A stretch of DNA of 64,000 bases from Marivirga lumbricoides (GCF_014636295.1 NZ_BMEC01000007.1:124001-188000), one strand, 5' to 3'. Shown: positions 36,789-46,410, counted from the stretch's first letter. Translations and numbers: made by a program. The notes: generated by a model from the sequence alone, not told the origin.

Positions 36789-37385
36789 ATGATTCTATTG
36801 GTTGATAATTTTGATTCCTTTACTTACAACCTGGTCGATTACTTCGAACAGTTGGGAGAACAGTGCTACATAGTAAGGAATGATATTTCGCCTGTAGATT
36901 TACCTGATTTAAAATTTACTAAATTGGTTTTATCACCCGGGCCCGGTGTCCCTGAGAAAGCTGGTTTTTTATTAGACTATTTAGAGCACTTTAAAAATAG
37001 ATTGCCTATTTTGGGTATCTGCCTTGGACATCAGGCCATTGCGCAATATTTTGGAGCAAAAATAGAAAAGGCTATTAAGCCAATGCATGGTAAACTATCA
37101 TCTATAAAGAAAACAAATGAAGATCCAATTTTTAAGGGATTGCCAATTGTTTGGAATGTGGTAAGATATCATTCATTGGTGGTGAAAAACTTAGAAAAAA
37201 CAAAGTTAATGAGTTTGGCTGTGACTTTAGATGATGAACTCATGGTTCTAAAACATAAATGGTTGGAAATCTATGGAATACAGTATCATCCTGAAGCCGC
37301 ACTTACTGAGTGTGGGATAGAAATATTAAAAAATTGGCTCATCAATGTTAGAAATCAGGAGTTGGCAATACCTATAAAATTGTAG
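36789..37385 (+). CDS. Anthranilate / aminodeoxychorismate synthase glutaminase subunit
   Basis: A 198-residue class I glutamine amidotransferase. The N-terminus ILLVDNFDSFTYNLVDYFEQ is diagnostic for TrpG/PabA. The oxyanion motif is LSPGPGVP (about 49-56), the catalytic Cys is in GICLGHQAIAQYFG (about 76-89), and the His-Glu pair is in GIQYHPEAALTE (about 160-171). It supplies ammonia to TrpE or PabB. Neither partner is nearby, so trpG versus pabA cannot be decided; it may serve both. Confidence 0.9.
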   Translation: MILLVDNFDSFTYNLVDYFEQLGEQCYIVRNDISPVDLPDLKFTKLVLSPGPGVPEKAGFLLDYLEHFKNRLPILGICLGHQAIAQYFGAKIEKAIKPMHGKLSSIKKTNEDPIFKGLPIVWNVVRYHSLVVKNLEKTKLMSLAVTLDDELMVLKHKWLEIYGIQYHPEAALTECGIEILKNWLINVRNQELAIPIKL

Positions 37386-37585
37386 GTTTATCAACTATTT
37401 TAATATATTTAAGCATCTGTTTAGGATTTTTTAGCGCTTTAGGCACTTTTATTGTGGCAATAAATAAGCTTTACAAGCAAAAAATCTACAGGTATAATTA
37501 AAACGTAATTATAGTAGTGAAGAGTAGCGGATTTAAACTACTGTTTACTTAAGGCAGTTATTAGTTGTCTGGTACTGCCAGTAAA

Positions 37586-38365
37586 ATGATTAAGAAAATG
37601 AAAATTCATAAAGAAGGAGATTATAGTTTTATTGACGAGGGAGAAGGTGAACCATTAGTTTTATTGCACGGTTTATTTGGAGCTTTGAGTAACTGGGAAG
37701 GGGTGGTAAATAGATTTTCTGTTAACTACAGAGTATTAATACCTTTACTTCCAATTTATGACATGCCTATTAAGCAGGCAGGTCTTGGGGCTTTAACAGA
37801 TTTTGTGGAAGGTTTTGTGAAGATGAAAAATCTCAGCAACATGACGCTAATAGGTAACTCATTAGGAGGTCATGTAGCGCTTATTTATACTTTACGTCAT
37901 CAGGACCAGATTAAACGCCTTGTTTTAACAGGCAGTAGTGGATTGTTTGAGAATACAATGGGAGGTTCTTTTCCGAAGAGAGGAAGTTATGAGTACATCA
38001 AAGAAAGAGTAGCTTATACTTTTTATGATCCTAAAACCGCTACTAAAGAGTTGGTAGATGAAGTATTTGAAACTACCAAGAGTATTCCTAAGTGTATGCG
38101 AATAGTAGCCATTGCCAAATCTGCTCAAAGGCACAACATGGCAGAGGAGATCACGAAAATAAAAGTACCTACTCTTTTAGTCTGGGGACTTAACGATACA
38201 ATTACCCCACCTATGGTGGCACATGAATTTGATAAACTTATTCCGAATACTACGTTGAAGTTTATAGATCAGTGCGGACATGCTCCCATGATGGAAAAAT
38301 CAGAAGAGTTTAATAGCATCCTGGAAGAATATTTGGAAAATAAAGAAGTACTAACAAGCGAATGA
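37586..38365 (+). CDS. Alpha/beta fold hydrolase
   Basis: A 259-residue hydrolase. Visible are VLLHGLFGALSNWEG (about 24-38), the nucleophile elbow GNSLGGHVALIY (Ser about 92), the acid in LLVWGLNDTITPP and the His in CGHAPMMEKSEEF. The ATG at 37586 was chosen; a TTG at 37565 would add seven residues and an ATG at 37598 would drop four. It overlaps the CBS-ACT gene by 4 nt and lies in a run leading to nadK. Substrate unknown. Confidence 0.87.
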   Translation: MIKKMKIHKEGDYSFIDEGEGEPLVLLHGLFGALSNWEGVVNRFSVNYRVLIPLLPIYDMPIKQAGLGALTDFVEGFVKMKNLSNMTLIGNSLGGHVALIYTLRHQDQIKRLVLTGSSGLFENTMGGSFPKRGSYEYIKERVAYTFYDPKTATKELVDEVFETTKSIPKCMRIVAIAKSAQRHNMAEEITKIKVPTLLVWGLNDTITPPMVAHEFDKLIPNTTLKFIDQCGHAPMMEKSEEFNSILEEYLENKEVLTSE

Positions 38366-39024
38366 CTGTAGAATTAATAAACGAAATGATTCCACCTCTT
38401 AAGGTAACTGATGATGCTGCTAAAGCATTAGTGTGGATGGAAGAACTTCGGCTACATGTTTTGCCTGTGGTAACTGATCGTAAATTTCTGGGTTTTCTCA
38501 CAGAAGATATGATCATTGAAGATAATGATGTATATAAGAAAGTTGGTGATTTTCAACTGAAAGGTGAAAAATGCTTTATTCAGGTTCATCAACATATTTA
38601 TGATGGCGTAAAACAAGCTACAGATCATCATTTTGATTGCGTGGTGGTAGTGGATGAAAACTTTGACTATAAGGGCGTAATTATTTTGTCCGATGCTTTG
38701 TCGGTTTTTTCTCAATCAGCAACAATTCAAAGTCCGGGAGGAGTAATCGTTTTGGCAATTAACCAAATAGATTATTCCTTAAGTGAAGTGGCACGACTGG
38801 TAGAATCTAATAATGCCCGGGTATTAGGCTCAAGCATGAACATTGATAAAAATGATCCTACCAAATTCAGGCTTACATTAAAAATTAATAAAGTTGATCT
38901 TACCCACATTATTGCCACTTTGGAAAGATTTGATTACAAAGTTGTGGCTAAGTACCAGGAAGCCGGAGCGATAACTAACGAAAAGGAGAGATTTGATATT
39001 TTGATGCGGTACCTTGAGACTTAA
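38362..39024 (+). CDS. CBS-pair plus ACT-like domain protein (AcuB-like)
   Basis: A 220-residue cytoplasmic protein. Two CBS motifs cover about 1-120 (VTDRKFLGFLTEDMI and VVVVDENFDYKGVIILSDAL). An ACT-like region lies at about 128-205 (GGVIVLAINQIDYSLSEVARLV). CBS pairs bind adenine nucleotides and ACT domains bind small ligands, so this is likely a sensor or regulator. It is translationally coupled to the hydrolase before it and sits 6 nt before nadK, an arrangement seen in other Bacteroidota as I recall. Possible regulation of NAD kinase by AMP/ATP is inference. Confidence 0.82.
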   Translation: MTVELINEMIPPLKVTDDAAKALVWMEELRLHVLPVVTDRKFLGFLTEDMIIEDNDVYKKVGDFQLKGEKCFIQVHQHIYDGVKQATDHHFDCVVVVDENFDYKGVIILSDALSVFSQSATIQSPGGVIVLAINQIDYSLSEVARLVESNNARVLGSSMNIDKNDPTKFRLTLKINKVDLTHIIATLERFDYKVVAKYQEAGAITNEKERFDILMRYLET

Positions 39025-39030
39025 TAGCTT

Positions 39031-39906
39031 ATGAGGATAGCTTTACATGGAAATGTTTTTAATGAGGAAGTTAAGCCCTGCATCCAGCAAGTAATAGGTT
39101 TTTTGCAAGCCAATGGCATAGAGATTATAATTTCCAAAAAATTTTCTGATAAATACGTTCAATCATTTTCCCAGCCTGGAAACTTTGAGATTTTCAGAAG
39201 AATTACACCCTCACACAAGGTAGATTATGTCATTAGTTTGGGTGGAGATGGTACCTTGTTGGAGACCGTATCTTTAGTAGGCAAAACAGAAACGCCCATA
39301 TTAGGTATAAATACCGGGCGTTTAGGGTTTTTGGCCACCACTCCTAAAGACCTCATTGACCAATCATTAAAAGATCTGCTACAAAAGAATTATAAGTTGG
39401 ATTGCCGAACATTAATTAAGCTTGAAACAAACGCAGATATTTTTAAACAAGCCAGGTTTGCACTGAATGAAATGGCTATACTTAAAACAGACTCTTCATC
39501 AATGATTACTGTTCATACGTATGTAGATGGGGAGTATCTCAATTCCTATTGGGCGGATGGTTTAATTGTTTCTACCCCAACTGGCTCAACAGGTTATTCT
39601 TTAAGCTGTGGGGGGCCAATTGTTTTACCGCATTCTAACAATTTTGTAATCACCCCAGTAAGTGCTCATAATTTAAATGTAAGACCTCTGATCGTATCTG
39701 ACTTAAGTGAAATTTCCTTTAAAGTAGAGGCGCGCAGCAACAAATTTTTGATTTCCCTCGACTCAAAATCAGAGTCTGTCGATTCTTATGTGAAATTAAC
39801 AGTAAGAAAAGAGGATTTTCAGGCAAAACTTATTACGTTTAACCACCTCAATTATTTTGACACACTCAGGCAAAAATTAAATTGGGGATTGGATTTAAGA
39901 AATTGA
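39031..39906 (+). CDS. nadK: NAD kinase
   Basis: A 291-residue NAD kinase. The GGDGTLLETV motif is at 71-80, followed by GINTGRLGFLAT (about 92-103), LNEMAILK and the Gly-rich TPTGSTGYSLSCGGP. It makes NADP from NAD and ATP. It is followed by a promoter-like element and the PorG-like operon, rather than being directly fused to it. Confidence 0.96.
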   Translation: MRIALHGNVFNEEVKPCIQQVIGFLQANGIEIIISKKFSDKYVQSFSQPGNFEIFRRITPSHKVDYVISLGGDGTLLETVSLVGKTETPILGINTGRLGFLATTPKDLIDQSLKDLLQKNYKLDCRTLIKLETNADIFKQARFALNEMAILKTDSSSMITVHTYVDGEYLNSYWADGLIVSTPTGSTGYSLSCGGPIVLPHSNNFVITPVSAHNLNVRPLIVSDLSEISFKVEARSNKFLISLDSKSESVDSYVKLTVRKEDFQAKLITFNHLNYFDTLRQKLNWGLDLRN

Positions 39907-39940
39907 TTGTCATTTATTTAAAATAATTGTCTTATTTTTG
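39907..39940 (+). promoter_or_regulatory. Promoter for the porG-like/uppS/bamA operon
   Basis: TTG (39907-39909) and TATTTTTG (39933-39940) are 23 nt apart, matching -33 and -7. The ATG at 39968 is 27 nt beyond the -7 element. Confidence 0.5.
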
Positions 39941-39967
39941 AGGCTCGAATTGTTTGATTCCATTACC

Positions 39968-41143
39968 ATGAGAAAATTTTATCTTTTAGTTGTATTTTTG
40001 CTAGCTGTTTTAACCATACTTCCTGATAATGTAGAAGCACAAAGAAGAAGAAGAGGGGGCAGTAAAAAAATTGGATCTTTTGCAGGAACTAAAAGGTTGG
40101 TTAATCCTGCTATTTCCTATTATGGGTTTGGTGGCGGTGTAAATGCGCTTAATTATTTTGGGGATATAGCACCAACATCAGGAATATTAAGTACTGATAT
40201 TTCTTTTACTCGCCCCGGGGTGAATCTTTTTGTAAAGCAAAAATTTGGTGACAGGTATCATTGGAGAGCCAATTTTATGTGGGGCAGGTTGCAAGCGAGC
40301 GATACTGAAGTTGTCGGTACAGATAATTTCACCACTGAAAATGCCAATAGATATTTAAGAAATCTTAATTTCAGAAATGATATTTTTGAGCTATCTGCAA
40401 CAACTCAAATTGATTTATTCAGTCATAGTGGCAGGTATACATCCAGGGCTCCTATGAACTTATATGCGTTTGGAGGCATTGGTATTTTGTATCATAATCC
40501 GAAAGCTCAGGTGCCTGAATTTTATTATGGTGGAGAGCATATGGACGCTCCAGGTGAGAAGGTAGCCCTTGAAAATGCCGGGCAGTGGGTTAGCTTAAGA
40601 GAGTTAGGAACTGAAGGGCAGAACTTTGATAAAGCTCAGTATAAAGAATTATATGGTAAAGATTTACCTAAGCCATACAGCAGAATACAAATTGTAATCC
40701 CCGTAGGATTAGGAGCAAGATATAAACTTAGTAGTAACTTTGATATCGCATTGGAAATTAGCTACAGACATACATTTACGGACTATCTAGATGATGTAGG
40801 TGGTGAATATGTAGACTTAGGAGGATTTGTAGACTCTGAAGGTAATCCAGATTATACTGCTATGGCCATGTCTGACATGTCAAACCAGTTTACTCAAGAA
40901 GAATTTAACCGAATTCAGGAATTTACTTATAGTGATAATATAACTAATAATACTTCCCTCTTAGATCCTGACCTTACCTGGAGAAGAGCTGCCGGATACG
41001 GTAACGCAGCAGGGTTTGGGAATAATGATACAAGAAGCAACATAAGAGGAAACAATAGTGATAATGATATTTTTATTGTAACAAATATTCAATTGACATA
41101 CATTTTAGGACGTTCATTCGTTAGAGGAGCTAAATTTAGATAA
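39968..41143 (+). CDS. PorG-like outer-membrane beta-barrel (DUF6089)
   Basis: A 391-residue exported protein. The signal peptide MRKFYLLVVFLLAVLTILPDN ends near VEAQ and is followed by an unusual basic RRRRGG stretch. The mature part has alternating short strands and aromatic ends (SYYGFGGGVNALNYFGDIAP) typical of the DUF6089 family that includes PorG of Porphyromonas gingivalis, a component of the type IX secretion system. Gene order (nadK, porG-like, uppS, bamA, ompH) matches the PorG locus as I recall it. The ATG at 39968 is preferred to a TTG at 39938. Confidence 0.82.
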   Translation: MRKFYLLVVFLLAVLTILPDNVEAQRRRRGGSKKIGSFAGTKRLVNPAISYYGFGGGVNALNYFGDIAPTSGILSTDISFTRPGVNLFVKQKFGDRYHWRANFMWGRLQASDTEVVGTDNFTTENANRYLRNLNFRNDIFELSATTQIDLFSHSGRYTSRAPMNLYAFGGIGILYHNPKAQVPEFYYGGEHMDAPGEKVALENAGQWVSLRELGTEGQNFDKAQYKELYGKDLPKPYSRIQIVIPVGLGARYKLSSNFDIALEISYRHTFTDYLDDVGGEYVDLGGFVDSEGNPDYTAMAMSDMSNQFTQEEFNRIQEFTYSDNITNNTSLLDPDLTWRRAAGYGNAAGFGNNDTRSNIRGNNSDNDIFIVTNIQLTYILGRSFVRGAKFR

Positions 41144-41146
41144 TTT

Positions 41147-41863
41147 ATGATCCGACAGACTTTCACAGAAGGGAAGCTTTGTTGCTTTCCTTTTTTAGTT
41201 TTTATATTATGCATCTTAAGCTTCAACAGTTTTAGCCAGTCTAAAGAGATAGGTGGGGGTATAGCAAGTTTTAATTATACAGGGGATCTTATTCGTCAAT
41301 ATGATATTACTAATCAATCGCTGGGTGCTCAGATTTATTATGTAAAGAATTATCAAAGAGGATGGAGTGGAAAACTTGCACTGGCAGCAGGCAATATAAA
41401 GGGAAGCGATAAAAACCCTATTGATCCTTTGGCTGAGGCTAGATCAGCCTCCTTTAAAGAGTTTTTAACCGAAATTTCTGCTCAGGTAAATTATGATTTT
41501 CTGGACTTCAGATCAGATAAAGCACTCGTAAAATTCAGTCCTTATGTAAGTGTAGGAGCTGGATTTATGTTAATTAACAGAGCTGATAAAAATGCAGAGT
41601 ATAGCGATATTCAATTAATGATTCCCTTTGGTGGAGGTGTTAAATATAGAATTAATCCATTTTGGACAATTAACTTTGAGTTTTCTGCAAGGAAGCTATT
41701 TTATGACTACATAGATAATATCTCGGAGGAACAGGTTACAGATAAGAGAAATTCTGAATTCCAATTCGGAAACTGGGAGGATAATGATTGGTATTATTTC
41801 ACGGGTCTCTCTATAAGTTATACTTTTTGGAATGTACATTGCCCTGTTCCTCTTGCAAAATAA
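41147..41863 (+). CDS. Second PorG-like/DUF6089-family outer-membrane protein
   Basis: A 238-residue protein with an N-terminal hydrophobic segment (CFPFLVFILCILSFNSFS) ending at a likely SPI site. The mature part is small-barrel-like: IGGGIASFNYTGDLIRQYDI, QIYYVKNY, FSPYVSVGAGFM, IPFGGGVKYRINPFWTINFE. It shares the general pattern of the preceding gene (barrel end near YIDNISEEQV and a terminal YTFW) but is shorter, so it is probably a diverged tandem copy. Three nt separate the two genes. Role likely at the outer membrane; involvement in type IX secretion is inference. Confidence 0.75.
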   Translation: MIRQTFTEGKLCCFPFLVFILCILSFNSFSQSKEIGGGIASFNYTGDLIRQYDITNQSLGAQIYYVKNYQRGWSGKLALAAGNIKGSDKNPIDPLAEARSASFKEFLTEISAQVNYDFLDFRSDKALVKFSPYVSVGAGFMLINRADKNAEYSDIQLMIPFGGGVKYRINPFWTINFEFSARKLFYDYIDNISEEQVTDKRNSEFQFGNWEDNDWYYFTGLSISYTFWNVHCPVPLAK

Positions 41864-41944
41864 TAAGATAACAAGTGTGCCAGTGGTTTATTAATAAGAA
41901 TCAATTTTGTACCTTGCGACCTTATTTCCCAGCCTTTTTATTAC

Positions 41945-42673
41945 ATGGAGAAAGAATTAGATAAAAGCAATTTACCAGAACACATAGCCGTTATAATGGA
42001 CGGCAACGGAAGATGGGCAAAAAAGCAAGGTGCTGCCAGGGTTTTCGGACATAAAAATGCAATAAAAGCAGTGCGGGATGCTGTGGAAGGATCAGCAGAA
42101 TTAGGGATAAAGCACCTGAGTTTGTATGCTTTTTCAACTGAAAATTGGGCAAGACCAAAAATGGAAGTCGATGCTCTTATGCAATTGCTGGTAAGTACTA
42201 TTAAAAATGAGATGAAAACATTGCAGGATAATAATGTAAGACTTACTGCAATAGGCGATATTGACAAATTACCTGCTAAATGTTTTAAAGAGTTGAAATA
42301 TGCTATTGAAAATACGGCTTCTAATGATGGGCTGAATTTAATACTTGCTTTGAATTATAGCGGTAAATGGGACATACTGCAGGCAGTTCAAAAAGTAGCT
42401 CAATATGCAAAGGAGAAAAATATTGAGCCGGAAAATATTGACCACTCTTTATTTGAGTCTTATCTTTCTACCGCTAAAGTACCTGACCCCGAGTTGCTTA
42501 TAAGAACAAGCGGTGAGTTCAGAATTAGTAATTTTATGTTGTGGCAAATGGCCTATACAGAAATTTATATCACAGAAATCTTATGGCCTGATTTCAGAAA
42601 GGAACATTTGATAGAAGCATTAAAAAATTATCAGAAACGCGAAAGAAGGTTCGGAAAAGTACTAAGTGAATGA
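41945..42673 (+). CDS. uppS: Isoprenyl transferase (undecaprenyl diphosphate synthase)
   Basis: A 242-residue cis-prenyltransferase. The active-site motif is HIAVIMDGNGRWAKKQG (about 12-28), then LYAFSTENWARP (about 61-72), and a C-terminal LLIRTSGEFRISNFMLWQMAY with ...EILWPDF. It makes undecaprenyl diphosphate, the lipid carrier used by the polysaccharide locus and peptidoglycan. The stop overlaps the bamA start by 4 nt. Confidence 0.96.
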   Translation: MEKELDKSNLPEHIAVIMDGNGRWAKKQGAARVFGHKNAIKAVRDAVEGSAELGIKHLSLYAFSTENWARPKMEVDALMQLLVSTIKNEMKTLQDNNVRLTAIGDIDKLPAKCFKELKYAIENTASNDGLNLILALNYSGKWDILQAVQKVAQYAKEKNIEPENIDHSLFESYLSTAKVPDPELLIRTSGEFRISNFMLWQMAYTEIYITEILWPDFRKEHLIEALKNYQKRERRFGKVLSE

Positions 42674-45321
42674 AGAATATATTTACGATAATCTTATTAA
42701 TATTTGCAAGCACAACATTATCTGCCCAAATCAACAAATCCCTGGATTACAATAATCCGAGGAAATATGAAGTAGTTGAAATCCAAACCAAAGGACTGGA
42801 GTATCTTGACTCCAACGCTGTTGTTTCAATAACAGGAATTAGGGTGGGGGACAGAATTGATATTCCCGGTGATGATATTTCATTTGCTATTAAAAAATTA
42901 TGGAGACAGGGTCTTTTTGCGGATGTTACCATTCTTTATGAAATAGTAGATGAAGGAAAAATAAAATTAATCCTTGACCTTTTGGAACGCCCTCGATTAA
43001 CCCAGTATACATTTAGGGGAGTTAAAAAGTCAAAACAAACAGAGTTATCTGATGAACTTACCTTAGTGAAAGGTAGAATTCTCACTGATGCTTCCATAAA
43101 AAATGCAGAATTAAATATTGAGAGATTTTATAAAGGGAAAGGTTTCTTAAATGTTGAAGTTAGTTCCAGGCAAAGACCTGATACATTAATAGGAAATGGC
43201 GTGGAGCTCATATTTGATGTTGATAAGAAGAACAAGGTAAAGATTCAGGAGATTTACTTTGTAGGTAATAAAGAATTTGGTGATAGGAGGCTGAAATCAA
43301 GAATGAAGGAGACAAGTGAGAAATTAAAATTTACACTATTTTCTGATATTTTTAGCCGTGCGCTTCATTCAAAGCCAAAAAATTACTTCCAGTTCTTTTT
43401 TAAGCAAGATTCAGTTTCCCCCAACAGATTACTGGATTACCTAGGAGAGCATGTAAATGTGAATTTCTTTAAATCCTCCAAATTAGTTAAGTCTGACTAT
43501 GAGGCTGATAAGGAAGCTATCATTGCTTTCTATAATTCAAAAGGATTTAGAGATGCTGAGATTACCTATGACAGTATTTTTACTGAAAAAGGAGGCTTGG
43601 CTATTGAAATAGGTATCTACGAAGGGAAAAAGTATTATTTCAGAGACCTTAATTGGGAAGGTAATTTTACTTATTCCGATAAAGTGCTTAGTACTATTTT
43701 GAGTATTGAGAGCGGAGATGTTTATAACCTTGAAAAAATTAATAGAAAATTGCAGTATGATCCTACCGGAAATGATATCAGCTCCCTTTATATGGATAAC
43801 GGATATTTGTTCTTCAACGTAACTCCGGTTGAGGTAAGGGTTGAAAATGATTCTATTGATGTGGAGCTCAGAATTTCAGAAGGTCCACAGGCAACTATTA
43901 ATCAGGTAAATATTTCAGGAAATACCAGAACGAACGATCATGTGATTATCCGTGAACTGCAAACTATTCCGGGGGAAAAGTTTAGTAGAAGAGATCTTAT
44001 TGAAACACAAAGACGTTTATCTCAATTAGGTTACTTCAATCCTGAAACTGTAAATCCTGTTCCAGTACCTAACCCGGCTGATGGAACAGTGGATATTAAT
44101 TGGGAATTAGAAGAGGTTTCTAACGATCAAATTCAACTATCCGGTGGCTGGGGTGGCCAGATAGGTTTTGTGGGTAGTTTGGGAATCACTTTCAACAACT
44201 TTTCTTTGCAGAACTTTATGGATTTCGGCAACTGGGATCCTTTACCAGTTGGTGATGGTCAAATTCTTTCTTTGTCTTTTCAGGCAAATGGAAGACAATT
44301 CCAAAGTTACAATGCTTCGTTCACTGAGCCTTGGTTAGGAGGTAAAAAGCCGAATGCTTTAACTGTTGGGGGGAGCTATTCTTACAGAGCAAATATTAAT
44401 TTCAGAAATCCAAGAGCAGATGCTACAGGCTCATTTACTATTGCAAGGGGATTTGTTAGCCTTTCAAGAAGATTAAAGTGGCCGGATAACTTCTTTACTT
44501 TGGCTAATAGTATAGAATATTCAAAATATACTATTAATAACTTTGCGGGTCTTCAATTAGGTTGTACAGATTGTGAAGCAAATAATATTCTTTTCAAAAC
44601 AACTTTGGCCAGAAATAGTGTAGATAATCCTATTTTCCCAAGATCTGGCTCTAATATCAGCTTAAGCTTGTCACTAACCCCTCCTTACAGTCTATTGAAC
44701 AATAAGGACTATGACAGAATATCTTTTGATGAGTCAATCAATTTCATTGAATACCACAAGTGGATGTTTGATGCTTCTTTCTTCAATAAAATAGTAGGGG
44801 ATTTGGTTATTAATACAAGGGCTAACTTCGGTTTGATTGGAAGTTATCAAAAAGGAGTTGGTGTAGGTCCTTTTGAACGATTTACATTAGGTGGTTCAGG
44901 TTTAGGAGGTCAAAACTTCCTGCTGGGCTCTGAAATAATAGGTTTAAGAGGGTATGAAGATAACTCTCTAAGACCAACTGAATTTGTAACCAGTTTTGAA
45001 GGAGGGGAAACAGATGTGAGGACCCTTACAGGTGGAACGATTTACAATAAGTTTGTAATGGAACTACGCTATCCAATATCTTTGAACCCTTCTGCTACAA
45101 TTTATGTATTAGGATTTGGAGAAGCTGGTAACACATGGACTAACTTTAAGGACTATAATCCTTACGATCTGAAGAGGTCTGCAGGAGTAGGAGCCAGAAT
45201 ATTTATGCCTGCATTTGGTACTATTGGTATTGATTGGGGTTACGGGTTTGACCCGGCTCCTGGAACAAATGTAGCAAGCGGAGGACAAATTCACTTTACA
45301 ATCGGAAATCAGATTAGATAA
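42670..45321 (+). CDS. bamA: Outer membrane protein assembly factor BamA
   Basis: An 883-residue outer-membrane protein. The signal peptide is MKNIFTIILLIFASTTLSAQ. POTRA domains occupy about 25-440 (first has VVSITGIRVGDRID, last has VNISGNTRTNDHVIIRELQ). The 16-strand barrel follows, with GGWGGQIGFVGSLGITFNNF and a conserved final region ending GIDWGYGFDPAPGTNVASGG and a C-terminal aromatic-poor FTIGNQIR. BamA inserts beta-barrel proteins. At 883 residues it is slightly longer than E. coli BamA. It is in an operon with uppS and two ompH genes. Confidence 0.95.
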   Translation: MKNIFTIILLIFASTTLSAQINKSLDYNNPRKYEVVEIQTKGLEYLDSNAVVSITGIRVGDRIDIPGDDISFAIKKLWRQGLFADVTILYEIVDEGKIKLILDLLERPRLTQYTFRGVKKSKQTELSDELTLVKGRILTDASIKNAELNIERFYKGKGFLNVEVSSRQRPDTLIGNGVELIFDVDKKNKVKIQEIYFVGNKEFGDRRLKSRMKETSEKLKFTLFSDIFSRALHSKPKNYFQFFFKQDSVSPNRLLDYLGEHVNVNFFKSSKLVKSDYEADKEAIIAFYNSKGFRDAEITYDSIFTEKGGLAIEIGIYEGKKYYFRDLNWEGNFTYSDKVLSTILSIESGDVYNLEKINRKLQYDPTGNDISSLYMDNGYLFFNVTPVEVRVENDSIDVELRISEGPQATINQVNISGNTRTNDHVIIRELQTIPGEKFSRRDLIETQRRLSQLGYFNPETVNPVPVPNPADGTVDINWELEEVSNDQIQLSGGWGGQIGFVGSLGITFNNFSLQNFMDFGNWDPLPVGDGQILSLSFQANGRQFQSYNASFTEPWLGGKKPNALTVGGSYSYRANINFRNPRADATGSFTIARGFVSLSRRLKWPDNFFTLANSIEYSKYTINNFAGLQLGCTDCEANNILFKTTLARNSVDNPIFPRSGSNISLSLSLTPPYSLLNNKDYDRISFDESINFIEYHKWMFDASFFNKIVGDLVINTRANFGLIGSYQKGVGVGPFERFTLGGSGLGGQNFLLGSEIIGLRGYEDNSLRPTEFVTSFEGGETDVRTLTGGTIYNKFVMELRYPISLNPSATIYVLGFGEAGNTWTNFKDYNPYDLKRSAGVGARIFMPAFGTIGIDWGYGFDPAPGTNVASGGQIHFTIGNQIR

Positions 45322-45327
45322 ATTGGT

Positions 45328-45870
45328 ATGAGATTTGTTAATATTGGTATAAGCATTGTATTTTTGGTGCTGTGTTTTCAGAATGTGAAAGCACAAAAGA
45401 TTGGATACATTGATTCAAAGTTTGTTTTGAGTAAAATGCCAGAGTATAAAGAAGCTCAGCAGGAAATTGAAGCTTTATCAACGGCATGGCAAAATGAAAT
45501 TCAAGGAATGAGGAAAGAAATTGAATCTATGTATTCCGAACTAAAAGCGGAGGAAGTGCTTCTTACAAAGGAATTAAAAGATGAGCGTTTAGCCGAAATC
45601 GAGAAAAAAGAACTGGAGGTAAAAGAGTATCAAAAAAAGGTTTTTGGATTTGATGGCTTGTTTTTCCTTAAGAAGAAAGAATTAATTAAGCCGGTTCAGG
45701 ATAAAGTATTTGAGGCTGCTGAAATAGTTGCTAAGAAGGAAAGACTACAAATTGTGTTTGATAAATCCGGTGAATTAATAATGATTTATACGGATCCTAT
45801 TCATGATTATACTGATTTAGTATTAGAAGAACTGGGTTTAATAGATGACAATGATTTAAATAAAAATTAA
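45328..45870 (+). CDS. OmpH/Skp-family periplasmic chaperone (first copy)
   Basis: A 180-residue protein. The signal peptide is MRFVNIGISIVFLVLCFQNVKA, and the mature start KIGYIDSKFVLSKMPEYKEA is the usual OmpH/Skp opening. A long coiled coil (about 40-125) rich in Glu, Lys and Ala follows, then a conserved end LQIVFDKSGELIMIY. Skp trimers hold unfolded outer-membrane proteins before delivery to BamA, encoded just upstream. The next gene is a paralogue 15 nt downstream. Confidence 0.9.
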   Translation: MRFVNIGISIVFLVLCFQNVKAQKIGYIDSKFVLSKMPEYKEAQQEIEALSTAWQNEIQGMRKEIESMYSELKAEEVLLTKELKDERLAEIEKKELEVKEYQKKVFGFDGLFFLKKKELIKPVQDKVFEAAEIVAKKERLQIVFDKSGELIMIYTDPIHDYTDLVLEELGLIDDNDLNKN

Positions 45871-45885
45871 AAATTGAGAAAAACG

Positions 45886-46410
45886 ATGAAAAAGGTTTTA
45901 GTATTAATGTTAGCATTCGGGTTATTCTTTAATGCTTATGCGCAGAACACAAAAATAGGTTTTACGAACGCAGATTATGTGTTGAGCTTGATGCCTGAGA
46001 CTAAAGAAGTAGAATCTCAAATAGCAGCATATGAAAAGCAATTCACTAATTCTATACAACAAAAATATCAGGATTTTCAAACTAAAGTTGCTGAATATCA
46101 GCAAAATGCGCCTACTATGACGGAGCAGGTAAGAGCACAAAAGGAACAGGAGTTACAAGCTGAAAACCAAAGTTTGCAAAAGTTTCAGCAAGATGCTGAG
46201 CAATCTATTGTAAAGAAGCAGCAGGAGTTGTACCAGCCATTATATGGAAAAATTCAAACAGCAATTGATAAAGTGGCTGCTGAGAATGGTTACACTCATA
46301 TTTTAAGAGCAGAAGCTTTACTCTTTATTTCAGATGAGAAAAAAGGTGATATTTCTGATATGGTATTGAGAAAATTAGGAGTAGAGCCACCAGCAAAAAC
46401 TGAAGAGTAA
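45886..46410 (+). CDS. OmpH/Skp-family periplasmic chaperone (second copy)
   Basis: A 174-residue protein. The signal peptide is MKKVLVLMLAFGLFFNAYA, and the mature start is KIGFTNADYVLSLMPETKEV, parallel to the preceding gene. The coiled coil is especially Gln-rich (about 45-125). A tail LRAEALLFISDEKKGDISDMV replaces the paralogue's tail. The ATG at 45886 is preferred to a TTG at 45874. This is the last gene of the operon before a strong terminator. Confidence 0.9.
   Translation: MKKVLVLMLAFGLFFNAYAQNTKIGFTNADYVLSLMPETKEVESQIAAYEKQFTNSIQQKYQDFQTKVAEYQQNAPTMTEQVRAQKEQELQAENQSLQKFQQDAEQSIVKKQQELYQPLYGKIQTAIDKVAAENGYTHILRAEALLFISDEKKGDISDMVLRKLGVEPPAKTEE

Noticed and set aside
37386-37564. 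Possible small RNA or gene in the 179-nt gap between the glutaminase and hydrolase genes
   Set aside because: No ORF, hairpin or tRNA-like structure was found; it is plain AT-rich spacer with a likely promoter.
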